DNA from: Desmodus rotundus
Lineage: Eukaryota; Chordata; Mammalia; Chiroptera; Phyllostomidae
Length of the DNA stretch: 64,000 nt
Direction: 5' to 3'
NCBI RefSeq assembly: GCF_022682495.2
Contig: NC_071388.1
Coordinates: 14,743,171 to 14,807,170 of the forward strand
Part shown: in pieces, positions 23,057 through 33,640 of the stretch
Layout: each line of letters opens with the position of its first letter
How positions within the stretch are numbered: position 1 is the stretch's first letter
Notes under the pieces: generated by a model
Told to the model about the DNA's origin: nothing
What the model saw: only the letters and a program-made list of their open reading frames with translations
Database searches by the model: none
Position numbers and translations under genes: made by a program

Positions 23057-23769
23057 AGGCTCAGCAAAGTTGATATTTAAAAAAGAAATAAACATAAAGA
23101 TAACAGTCTATAAAAAGTGAAAATATACCTTAAAGGTATGACTATAAAACAGATTAAAACTATAACATAGTATTTCAAAATGTCTTTAAAAAGATTTAAA
23201 AAATTGATGACAGTTTTTAAAAAGCAACAAATTAAAAAAAGAACTCTAGAAAACAATAGAAGAAAACCATTTCAGACATGAACATTTTACTAAAAGTAAC
23301 AGATAAACAAATCAACATAATGTACATTTTAATCAAAAAGAAATAAAGTAATAAAAAGTTTATTATTTGATAAAATCTTTAAATGTGAATGTAGAAAATG
23401 AAATGCTGGAAATATTTTCAATAAAACACTTCAAAAATACTGCATGTAAAGTATAATTTTCATTTGTAAAGTATGATGTGTATACTAAAAATCAAATACT
23501 TAAGAGAATTCAAAAATATACACAGTGAATAACATATAATGGGGGATTTTGAGAGCTATTTTCCTGACCATTTCTGTAATGTTCTGAAGTCCTCGCTGTG
23601 GAACTCCATACGTATCTAACCACTCCTTCTCTAGCGCTGACCTGCGATCTTTCCTCCTTTCTTTGTTCTTGTTAGCAGTCACTACGGTCTTACTGATGTT
23701 CGAGATGCTTATTTCTCTTAATTAAAAGTCTCTTTACAAGTCACTAGAGGAGAAGCTTTTTCTATTTAA
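23057..23769. other. Unassigned AT-rich stretch with one odd minus-strand frame
   Basis: A 60-codon minus-strand frame at 23500-23682 starts with a charged stretch (NKNKERRKDRRSALEKEWLD) in otherwise AT-rich DNA. I do not recognise the protein and see no good splice donor, so I leave it uncalled. Confidence 0.4.
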
Positions 23770-23848
23770 TCCAATGGTGTATGTTCATGGTCTACAGCAG
23801 TGCCTGTCCCACAGTAGAGCCTAACAAACGTTTGTTAAGTGATAAATA
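23770..23848 (+). mobile_element. L2/MIR 3' terminal fragment
   Basis: CAGCAGTGCCTGTCCCACAG followed by TAGAGCCTAACAAACGTTTG TTAAGTGA-like text matches the shared 3' end of L2 and MIR ('cagtgcctggcacatagtag..caataaatatttgttgaatga'). It is too short to decide between the two. Confidence 0.6.
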
Positions 23849-24858
23849 ATGTTTGAACCTGTTTCATTTTTGTAGTATGAAAATAGTAAGTAATAATTTT
23901 ACATGTTTATATAAAACCCAGTGATGTGATCTTCACAGACATTATAAATACACTTAAACTTACATTAAACATTAGTAAATTGATTGTAGAAATGAAAGGC
24001 TTTTGCTCTCTTCTCAACTTTTTTTTCAATTTTCTAATTGACTTCTTATTTCAACATAAAAACCACTACTTTGAAAAGGTTAGAGTGAGTTCTTTGATAA
24101 GGTATTGTCCTTTCCTAACTCTGCTTTAATTCTCAAATGAACTTTTTGACCACCTGATTTTTAAACATTATCCTCATGTAGAAAATTTACCATTGACATA
24201 CATACTTTTCATTTATTTTCAAGTAAAACTGAATTGTATACAAAAATGCTTGTGTTTCTAGCTTATGGCAGCAAGGTAACAGAATAAAAACCACTTGTTT
24301 AAAATGCTCTCCGGTTGCATTGTCCAACTAAATATATCAAAGTAAAAATCACAACAGTTTTTAGCAGGAAAAATAAAAATTTTGTGTTTTGTATTATTTG
24401 ACAAGGACATAACATTATGTGTTCAGAGAAAGTTTGTGAATTGCATATTCTAAAATGAGTATATTTTATAATGATTACAATTCCCTTTCAAATATGTCTT
24501 TGCTTCTTGAATAATGTAACTACTGATATAGGAAATCACAGTTATTTTAGTAAAGAAAATTCACCTATTATACAAGAATGGAGAAGCACACTCCATTAAC
24601 CTTTCTGTCTTTGGAAATCAGACTGAGTTATTGTGCAATTTCAATTAGCTTGTCAAATAAATGCACCGCCACTATGATTCTTTCCTTTAGATTAGTTGTA
24701 GGAAATAAGGTGTGCCAAGAACTGAACAAGCACTATAGTTTTCTTCTTGGGGAGAAACATCAGCCAGAGCATATTGAAACAATATGTAAAAACTGAGTAT
24801 ATTTATTAACTAATGCAACATGAATGATACTAGATGTGGCTTCCAGTTTGATGTTCCA
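23849..24858. other. Unassigned AT-rich stretch
   Basis: No repeat family or gene recognised. Frames at 23926-24129 and 24578-24796 carry no recognisable features. Confidence 0.45.
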
Positions 24859-24916
24859 TTCTCTTTTTTCTTTTTTTAATTCTCTTTTTTCTTTTTTTAA
24901 TTCTCTTTTTTCTTTA
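24859..24916. repeat. 21-bp pyrimidine tandem repeat, about 2.8 copies
   Basis: The unit TTCTCTTTTTTCTTTTTTTA plus one A is perfect in two copies (24859-24879, 24880-24900), and a third, partial copy follows (24901-24916). Perfect identity of the copies indicates a recent expansion. Confidence 0.88.
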
Positions 24917-25224
24917 TATGATGGTGATCATTCAGCCCATTTACAGTTGAATGGAGATGACATTGCATGATGTTAGCTATATATGAAGTTAAAAATTGAC
25001 TGGCTTTTGTAGTTAAATCATGTATATTTTTGGCCATGTGCATATAGTATAACAAAAACAAAACTGAAAGACATCTGAAAATGAAATTATTAATATTTAT
25101 ATTAGATTCAGAGGAGGATCAATGAGACTCCTAATTCTTCAAATGGCCACAGGCATTTAATTGACTGACCATCTTTAAATGGTATCTAATTCTATGGAAG
25201 GAAATGATTTTATTCTTTCTTCCC
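24917..25224. other. Unassigned stretch
   Basis: AT-rich, nothing recognised. Confidence 0.45.
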
Positions 25225-26965
25225 AATATTTATTGAATTTATTGGGACAACATCAGTTAACGAATTACATAGGTTTCAGGTATACAACTCTGTAAGACAT
25301 TATCTGTATAATATATTTCGTATTCACCACCCCAAGTCAAGTCTCCTTTCATTATTTATCCCTCCTTATGCTCTTCTACCTCCCTCTTCCCCCACCTTCC
25401 CCTCTGGTAATCACCATACTGTGAGCTGTGTCTATGAGTTCTTTTTTTTCCTTTGCTTAATCCCTTCACCTTTTTCACCCAGGCCCCAATTCTCCTCCCC
25501 TCTGACATCTGTCAATCTCTTCTCTGCATCTATGATTCTCTATGTTGTTAGTTTATTTTGTTCATTAAATTCCACCTATAAGTGAAATCATATGGCACTT
25601 GTCTTTCTATGACTGGCTTATTTCATTTAGCATAATATTCTCCTGTTCTACCCATGCTGTGACAAAAGATTTTCTTTTTTTACAGCCAAGTAGTATTCCG
25701 TTGTGTAAATGCACCACCACTTTTTTATCTACCGATCTGCTGATGAACATTTGGGCTGTTTCCAAATCTTGGCTATTGTACATCACACTGCAGTGAACAT
25801 AGGGGTACATACATTCTTTCAAATTGGGGTTTTGGGTTTCTTTGATAAATTCCCACAAGTGGAATTGCTGGGTCATAAGGCAGTTCCGTTTTTAATTTTT
25901 TTGAGGTAACTCCATTCTGTTTTTCACAGTGGCTGCACCAGTCTGCATCCCTGCCAACAGTGTACTAGGGATCCCTTTTCTCTACATGCTCACCAGCACT
26001 TGTTTGCTGATTTATTGATGCTAGTCATTCTGACAGGTGTGAAGTAATACATCACTGTGATTTTAACTCTCGTTTCTCTGATAATTAGTGATGTTGAGCA
26101 TCTCTTCATATGTATATTGGTCATTTTATGTCCTCTTTGGCCAGGTGTCTATTTAGGTTCTTTTGTCTATTCAGGTGTCTATTCCATTTTTAAATGGAAT
26201 GTTTGTTTTTTTGGTGTTGAGGTGCATAAGTTCTTTATAAATTTTGGATATTAACCCTTTATCAGATGTATTGACAAATATGTTCTCTTATTCAGTGGGC
26301 TGTCTTTTCATTTTGTTGATGGCTCCCTTTGTTATTGGAAAACTTTTTAGTTTGATGTAGTTTTATTTATTTTTTCTTTTATTTTCCTCTCCAGAAACCA
26401 TGTATCAGAAAATATATTGCTATGAGAAATGTTTGATATTTTACTGTCTATGTATTCTTTTAGGATTTTTATGATTTCGAGTTTAACATTGAAGTCTTTA
26501 ATCCACTTTGAGTTTATTCTTGTGTGTAGTGTAAGGAAATCATCCAGCTTATTTTTTTTCTTGCATTTATCTGTTCAACTTCCCCAACATCACTTATTGA
26601 ATAAAACTATCCTTAACCCATTATATGGTTTTTGCCTCCTTTGTCAAATATAATTGACCACAAAGGCACAGGTTTCTTTATGGGCTCTATTCTGTTCCAT
26701 TGATCTGTGTCAATTTTCATGCCAGTACATTACTCTTTTGATTACTATGGCCTTGTAATACAGTTTACCATCCGGTCACATGATTCCTCCAACTTTGTTC
26801 TTCTTTCTCAAGATTGCTGTGACTATGTGAGGTCTTTTGTAGTTCCATACAGATTTTTTATATTTTTGTTCTAGTTCTGTGAAATATGCCATTGGTATTT
26901 TGATAAAATTATCTTTGAATCTATCAATTGGGTAGTATGGATATTTTAATGATGTTAGTTCTTGT
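25225..26965 (-). mobile_element. LINE-1, 5' truncated, antisense (about 1.7 kb)
   Basis: The left end is an antisense L1 3' UTR (ATTTATTGAATTTATTGGGA, CACCACCCCAAGTCAAGTCT). The plus strand then follows antisense ORF2 for over 1.3 kb: CCACCTATAAGTGAAATCAT, GAACATTTGGGCTGTTTCCA, GTGGAATTGCTGGGTCATAA, CCCTTTATCAGATGTATTGA, TGAGTTTATTCTTGTGTG, ATTCTGTTCCATTGATCTGT. It stops near TCTATCAATTGGGTAGTATG. ORF2 is broken by many stops. The open frames at 25599-25909 and 26057-26653 are antisense shadows. Confidence 0.92.
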
Positions 26966-27654
26966 CAATGAAAATGTATATGCTATGTTCATGGAAATAA
27001 TTCTATTCTTATTGTGACTTTACATAGAATACAAATAATCATAAATGTCTTCTTCTGCCTTTGTAATAAGCTTGAAGCTTTTATAATTATCACTTACTTT
27101 CAAGAATATATATGACAGAGTTAGAAAGAAAGTTTTTCTAATTTCTCAGGAAGAAAAACAAATTATTTTAATAAATATTTCTCAAAATGTATTTATTTCT
27201 TTAAGCCATACTACCAAATAGTTATTAATTACATTGTCATAACCAGTTATAATTGTGAAAAATATTTTTCAATTGAAAATATGTATGAGTGAGCAATACT
27301 GTTTAGAATATGGACAAATATGCATATTTTAATAAATACAAAGTATACAAGTTTAGGTTTTAAGACACAACTACCATTTTGACATTTTTTTGTGATAAAT
27401 GCACACTTCTTTTCAAAACCAAAGAATAATCCTCTTCATTGGCTAGAGTTCAGCAGAGTTTATTTTCTTACTTTATTTAATATGTCAGTTACCTAAGTTA
27501 GTTTTCCATCTTTATTATTTACAACATTATGCTATACCCATTTCTTTTGATATTATATAATGCATTTGTACAGTTCTCAAATTTTAGTTTAATTTGATAT
27601 AATATAAAACCTTTCTTGAACAATTCTGTAGAACAAAGAAATATTCAGATTGGA
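26966..27654. other. Unassigned AT-rich stretch
   Basis: Nothing recognised. Confidence 0.45.
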
Positions 27655-27835
27655 ATTGAAATCAAGGAGGGACTGAATAAAAAGGACTCATGGACATGGA
27701 CAACAATGTGGTGATTGCTGGGGAGAGGGGGTTATGAGAGGTATAAATGGTAATGGAAGAAATACAATGATGATCAAACAAAAATCAGTCTGTACCACGT
27801 TAGAAAAAAATGACAAGATGTAGAATTGTTATAGG
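27655..27835 (+). mobile_element. LINE-1 3' UTR fragment, sense
   Basis: AAAAGGACTCATGGACATGG, ACAACAATGTGGTGATTGCT, GGGGAGAGGGGG and ATAAATGGTAATGGAAG follow an L1 3' UTR that is widespread in laurasiatherian mammals. Both boundaries are approximate. Confidence 0.7.
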
Positions 27836-28972
27836 CATACAGGCACATGGACATTTTAAAATATTTTTTCTAAAATGTCTTGTGTTTACAATTATAAATA
27901 AGAATTAATGTTACTAGAAACATCTTTTCAAAATATTATAAATCTATCATAGACATGTATTTAATATATATTTCTAAATTTTCTTGAGAAAATCAGGACA
28001 TTGGGGAAAAATGGAAAAAAAAGAACAACTTTGACAGTACTGTTAGAAAAATAAATGCATTTTCTTGGTAATCAAGGAACATATTTGACGCTTGACAATG
28101 AGAATACCTTTCTTCCTTCAGTAAAGAATATCCACTTCTTTATTATTCCAACTGTCTTCTACATCATATTTTATTGCCAAGAGATAATCTACAAAAAAAT
28201 ACTAAAAAAGAAAAAAATATCCTTGACTATCCTCATAAAATTCACCCATCATATTCAATAAAGTCAAGGCTTAGGACATTTGCAATAATTTAGAACCTTA
28301 AAGATGCATTAATATGCAAAACAAAACAGGAAGTTGTTTTCTCTTTTATTACAAAGAAACAGAGAAGTTTCCAGAAGACTTACTTAGAATTACTTGTTTA
28401 AAAGGGAATTCTTATTCATGGAAAAAAATCTAAAAAAATTGTTGGTGTAGTAATTATTATACAGGTATTTTAAATAATATTATTAGGTAAAAGCTTTAGA
28501 TACAATTATTATCATGCATAGAGCTGAAAACGCTTTTGTGAAACTATGCTGCAAAAACAAGAGTTGATCAAATAAATGGTTTGTCAACGTTGAGAGAAAT
28601 ATTTCTTTAGTTATATCAAAACTGTGTTTATTTTCTTTTACATTAAGCAGAAATCACAAGATACTGGAAACTCTACTACATTATTTAATTAAATAATTCA
28701 GTGAAGGAGAACATTATGCTTAAAATATAACTTTATAACACATTTTTCTTGTTCTTATAGACATTAATAATAAAGTATAGAATGTTGAATATAATAATAT
28801 TTACTTAAGGGCCAATAAAATGACTAATATAAATTCAAAATGACAAGGTTTGTAATAGCCAGGTAGTACTTAATTCTTTTTTCATGTGTTAAAACAACCT
28901 TACACTTTTGTTACTTAGGGTTCCCACACTTTTTAATTTATTTTTTAGCCTGAAAAAGTCTTTATTTCTTCT
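27836..28972. other. Unassigned AT-rich stretch
   Basis: Very AT-rich. Nothing recognised. The 68-codon frame at 28055-28261 is Ile/Phe/Lys-rich, as random AT-rich DNA would be. Confidence 0.45.
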
Positions 28973-29215
28973 CTGTTTTTTTTTTTTAAATAGACTTTCT
29001 TCAGCAGTTTTAGATTGAAAGCAAAACACAGCTGAGGACAGAGAGATATCCCATGTGCCCCCTGCCCACACACATGGAGAGCCTGCCCCATCCTGAAGTA
29101 GTACATTTGTAACCATTCATGAACCTACTCACACATCATAATCACTGAAAGTCCATAGTTCAACTATGTAAACTACGTTGTATTCCGTAAGTTTTGGACA
29201 ATTGTATAATTAAAC
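28973..29215 (-). mobile_element. LINE-1 (L1M) 3' terminal fragment, antisense
   Basis: AATAGACTTTCTTCAGCAGT, TTTAGATTGAAAGCAAAACA, GAGAGATATCCCATGTGCCC and AAGTCCATAGTTCAACTATG are the reverse complement of the same L1M 3' end seen in sense at 15085-15276. The 75-codon minus-strand frame here is not a gene. Confidence 0.72.
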
Positions 29216-30390
29216 TAATATTATATATGTTAAGTACAAGCATGATTTCAATAAAAATAAATCCCCTTGAAATAAATTAATGTGGCTGGTTGAACTCATT
29301 TCGCTTCTTCCTGTGTTTTCTGCAAGTTCTGATGTACAACGGGGTAAAAGCACATATTCAATTGTTATATTTGAACATAAGAAATCCTAAATGTGAATGC
29401 CATGAATAACATTTCATGAACAACTTGTTTGTATGAGTTTGTGTCAACTTTGTTGGGGACAGAACTATTCCATTTTCAAAAGGATGAGTATATAAGTATA
29501 ACGATAATGAGCATGCAAGTTGTCTCTGTATAGTGAGTTGGAAAGACAGCGTTCAGCAGCTGTGGCTAAGGAAGAGTCTGTACAAACGATTTCCAGGCGG
29601 TAGTAGTCAAGTAAGTGTGGATTTTCTCAGCGTTAGAGGATTATGGTTTTGTGTTTTTCTGAACAAGAAAAGTGAAATATGTCTGTGCGTTATCGTTACT
29701 GTTTCGCGCGGTGGCCTCCCTGCTGCAATAGCATTGGCAATAGCAGTGGGTCTAAGAGCAGAAGAGAACCCTCCCACAGTGTGTGAAGGCACCCTGAACT
29801 CTCCATGTGACTGTCCGTTACAATATTCGTAATTTTGTATTGAATTGTACCTTTTACTATTTTCAAAACTAGTCAAAACTGGAAATTCATCATATTTTAT
29901 TAACAGTGTTAAATGTGACAAATCAATACTTAACTCTATCATCTATCTATCTTTTCTCCATTTCTGTATCTCACCCTCTGAAGTCTTTTTCATTTGTGCC
30001 CAATATTTCTTCAGTTATAAGCAATATTTAAAAATAGCATCTTTCAAATTATAAATAAAATATCGTGAGTCGCTTTGTATAAGACTGGTAACACTTGCAT
30101 TTTGAAATATTGTTAAAATATGTTCTTAACCACTTAAAAGGAATGCATAACTGTATTTTAATATTTAACATGATTATTACATTCTGTAAATCTATAAATA
30201 AATCAGGTCCAAAGTAGAGTTAGTTTCAAAGATATAAAAATATTAGCAAACACTAATTATTCTATAATCAAAAACAAGTCAAAGATATGTGTGTTCTAAG
30301 ATAAACAATAACATAAATTTTATACTAAATATGGTACTGATTCTTTCAAAGTTCTTCCTTAGTTTTGCTATTTTTCAGAAACTATTGCAT
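29216..30390. other. Unassigned stretch with a GC-richer core
   Basis: 29440-29830 is less AT-rich and contains a few CpGs (TTTCGCGCGGTGG near 29702). A TATA-like motif (AGTATATAAGTATA) lies near 29488. A potential exon-like interval at 29534-29610 is bounded by AG and GTAAGT. I see no recognisable protein. Treat as unknown. Confidence 0.4.
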
Positions 30391-30406
30391 AGAACATTGT
30401 GATTTT

Positions 30407-30627
30407 TATTATTTATTTTTTTTAAAGATTTTGTTTATTTATTTTTAGGGAGAGGAGAAGGGAGAGAGAAAGAGAGGGTTAGAAACATCAATGTGTGGCT
30501 GCCTCTAATGCACCCCTCACTGGGGACCTGGCCTGCAACCCAGGCATGTGCCTTGACTGGGAATCGAACCAGAGACCCTTTGCTTTGCAGTCTGGTGCTC
30601 AATCCACTGCACCACACCTGCCAGGGC
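30407..30627 (-). mobile_element. VES SINE, antisense, target-site duplication
   Basis: Reverse-complement VES: TTTATTTATTTTTAGGGAGA, AGAAACATCAATGTGTGGCT, GTGCCTTGACTGGGAATCGA and the head CACACCTGCCAGGGC. AGAACATTGTGATTTT at 30391-30406 and AGAACACTGTGATTTT at 30628-30643 differ at one base and form the target-site duplication. Frames on both strands here are SINE read-through. Confidence 0.95.
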
Positions 30628-30739
30628 AGAACACTGTGATTTTAATTGAACAGTTATATATATTTAAAAAATTATGATTTTTTAATTTTTATAATTTGAA
30701 AAATATTCTGAACCATATTGACGCTCTCATGCATGACTA

Positions 30740-31065
30740 CAGCATTTCTACCTCAGGGCCTTCCCACTTCCATTAGTTGGATGTAGAAGGCATTTTCTCA
30801 GATTCTTTAGGACTCATTTCTGGAATTCAATCAAATCTTTTGAGATACTGCCTTCTTATTTCAAACTGAAGTATCAGAGAGATGAACAAAAATTTCTAGG
30901 CCTGACCTGCCCTGGAAACCCTATTTGAAATTGTAGTCCCTACCACTTTATTTTTCCTGATATATTTTTCATAACACATATAAACACCTGACAATACATT
31001 ACACATCTACTTGTTCATTGTTTATTTCTTCCATATTCCTCAGGATTTTAATGCTTTAATTGTAG
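30740..31065 (+). mobile_element. L2 LINE 3' region, sense
   Basis: The order of AGATACTGCCTTCTTATTTC, CCTGACCTGCCCTGGAAACC, CTATTTGAAATTGTAGTCCC, CACTTTATTTTTCCTGATAT and TCTACTTGTTCATTGTTTAT parallels the L2 3' region ('ttccctgaccaccctatttaaaattgcaaccccc..tttatttttctccatagcactt..ttcattgtctgtctcc'). It is ancient and diverged. Confidence 0.65.
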
Positions 31066-32874
31066 CCAAAGGCTCTGCTAATCAAGCAGAAAAAAAATGT
31101 CCATTAAAAAAACGCAACTCCCAAAATTGTTTATCAGGCCAGAGAACAAGCCTCAAAGCTCAACAACGTGATGGAAAAACACAATTGCTCGGGAAGGAAG
31201 GGCTGCGGGTGCCTTTATCTCACTGAGCACTAGAGGCAGCGCTGCCATGGCTGACGCTGCTGGCCTGCCTCATGGATGCCCCTTCTGTGCCAGAACTGAA
31301 ACCACAGCTGCTCCTGAAATTTAGATGCAGCTTGACTTAGCCAAAAATTAATTCCCTTCTCCTTAGAGCTTTCTTTCTAATTTGCTCACTTCCGATCAGG
31401 GCCTCATATAAATAAGTCTGAATGAAGGTGCTTAGCTCATTATGAATATTTGGCTTAATGAAAGTTAAATGCATTTTATAGATTGTGAATTTTTTTGAGA
31501 ACCTTACTTAGGAAACAACTGAGTCTAATGGTTTCATGTTCTAAATGTCTATAACTGAATTTTACAGCATGATCCTTATCTTGGCATTCAAACTAATCAC
31601 TGCTGAAATATGTGCCATTCCAATTTTTTTTTCAAAAGGAAGAATCTCTCCTAAAATTGATTCAAATCTCTACACCATTTCTCTATGTAGATCCAGAATT
31701 TTTATGGATATCAATCATATACAGAGAGGGGCAAACGTGGGCTTACATTTGTTGATATGAAAAATAATGCAATATTAACAAGTGTGCTTCACGTACTCAC
31801 AAGCATAATCCTACTCCTGTCCCACTTGCATATTTTACTATCAAAAGATAGGTTTTATGTCTATCTCTAAGTATGTATGTAATGAGAGGGAAAATATTTG
31901 TTTTTATAATATTACATGAATACTTTCCTAAAAACATGTGATATTAAGAAGCTGAATCCATCTGTGATTTAAGAAGTTTGTACATTTTGTTACAGTGGAT
32001 AACTGAGACAGATGTTGATAGATAACAAAACAGATTCTAAATGATTCTCTTTTTACAAGACATTTATAAAAGAGAAACAAAATTAAATGTCAAAATGATA
32101 GAACTACTCCCAGTTCAGAGATATAAACCTCCCCAAACTCATTAAACTGGAAACAACAGCCAGAACAGGTGTTATGTAAGTGAGAACCTAAAACTTTTAT
32201 GTGGAAAAATATATATTCTTACTAAAATAATGTATATTTAGATATGCTAATTTTTCTTTTTATATTTAAAATAATTTACAGGGATATTTTGGCGGAGTCT
32301 ACTTCATGATTTTTTATCTGTAAGTGAATTAAACGGATACAAATTCAACATCACACAATGCAAAACTAAAGAAGTCTATGTGTAAAGCATACCTATAAAT
32401 AGAGCTATCAAAAGAGAAAAAATACATTATCATTTAAAAAGTAACACAGTTTCCTCAAAATAGCAAATCACATACACTTAATTATGACATTTAGACACCA
32501 ACTTAAAGAAAACGATTTCTCATGGAACAGAGCAGGGTGTCATATTTTGTTATGAGATAAGGTGACTACTAGGGCACTTCGACACAGTTCGCTTCATTCT
32601 CACGAACTTTTCCCTCTGCAATAATGATGCAAGTTGAAAAAAATTACTTGAGTTTAAAGTTGTCTTCTTGCAAGATCAATTTCTTAGCTCACTTTTATAC
32701 TGACTCACTGTGTGGCACAAAAGTCTGGTGACCTGCATATCACAATTCCTTCATCTAACACCCATAGAACTAAGATATTTTAAAAGAAACCATAGTGCAT
32801 TTAGGTTCTAAGTATAGTCTTCGAAGGAAAATACTTGCTCAGCATCAATTCTCTTAACTATCTAGTATCCTTTG
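31066..32874. other. Unassigned stretch
   Basis: 31140-31330 is GC-richer (GCAGCGCTGCCATGGCTGAC near 31236) but shows no protein or repeat that I recognise. The remainder is AT-rich. Confidence 0.4.
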
Positions 32875-32907
32875 TCTAGTAATGGCTGTTAATAACCTTG
32901 AGACTCA
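32875..32907. repeat. 33-bp direct repeat, left copy
   Basis: Thirty-three bases beginning TCTAGTAATGGCTG and ending CTTGAGACTCA recur without a mismatch at 33608-33640. The flanking bases differ on both sides beyond that. Confidence 0.95.
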
Positions 32908-33607
32908 GAGAAGTCGACCTGTCTCAGCTGACTCTGCGGGGCCCTCAGAAGGAGCACAGAGGTGCTCTGAGGCTTCACCAGGCTGTAGGTTGTATGCCTT
33001 TGCACATGACCAGAGCGACAAAACCTCATTCCCAAAGACCTTATAAAATAAACATGAAGACTAACTGACTTGCTGAGTTTAGAGAACCACTAAAATATGG
33101 AGCTTTACACATCTTCTATGACATTCTCATGTTTTTCACATTATATCTCAATTTAATTCTTTCAATCCCAAGCACATTTATGTTTAAGGATAGATGGTAC
33201 CCAATTTGTAAGACACAGTTAGGTCAATGGCGTTTGAACTTGAGCAATAAGAGATTATTTTTTGTTTCTAAAATCTAGCTTTTAAAATTGGCTCATTTTC
33301 CTGATGTAATGACATTCAATGAACTATGTTCTTCTTAATCTAACAAGACATTTAAGGTAGTTTTGTGGTCTAATACTTACAGATGATGAAAAATTTCCTG
33401 GAATAACTGTTGAAATCATACTGGAATAAAGATGATACTCTAGGTAGAAAAATAAATTAAAAATGCTGTAACTGAGGTTCGGTACCCATAGTAACCTTAT
33501 GAACCCGAATCCTTTCAGTAAACAAATCAACAGCAGCATTTTAAGCAAGGAGTGTTAGGAGGAAATAAACTTTCTGTTTCACTTCATTATAATAAAAACA
33601 CTGCTTC
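32908..33607. other. 700-bp segment between perfect direct repeats
   Basis: The segment starts GC-richer (CAGCTGACTCTGCGGGGCCC near 32927) and becomes AT-rich. It has no poly(A) tail at either edge, no terminal inverted repeats that I can see and no recognised family. The direct repeats at its borders suggest an insertion or a local duplication. A 74-codon minus-strand frame at 33324-33548 is not convincing. Confidence 0.5.
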
Positions 33608-33640
33608 TCTAGTAATGGCTGTTAATAACCTTGAGACTCA
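33608..33640. repeat. 33-bp direct repeat, right copy
   Basis: Identical to 32875-32907, in the same orientation. The start-to-start distance is 733 bases. Confidence 0.95.

Noticed and set aside
32875..33640. Solo LTR or LTR pair
   Set aside because: The repeats are only 33 bases, lack TG..CA ends and have no polyadenylation or retroviral features.
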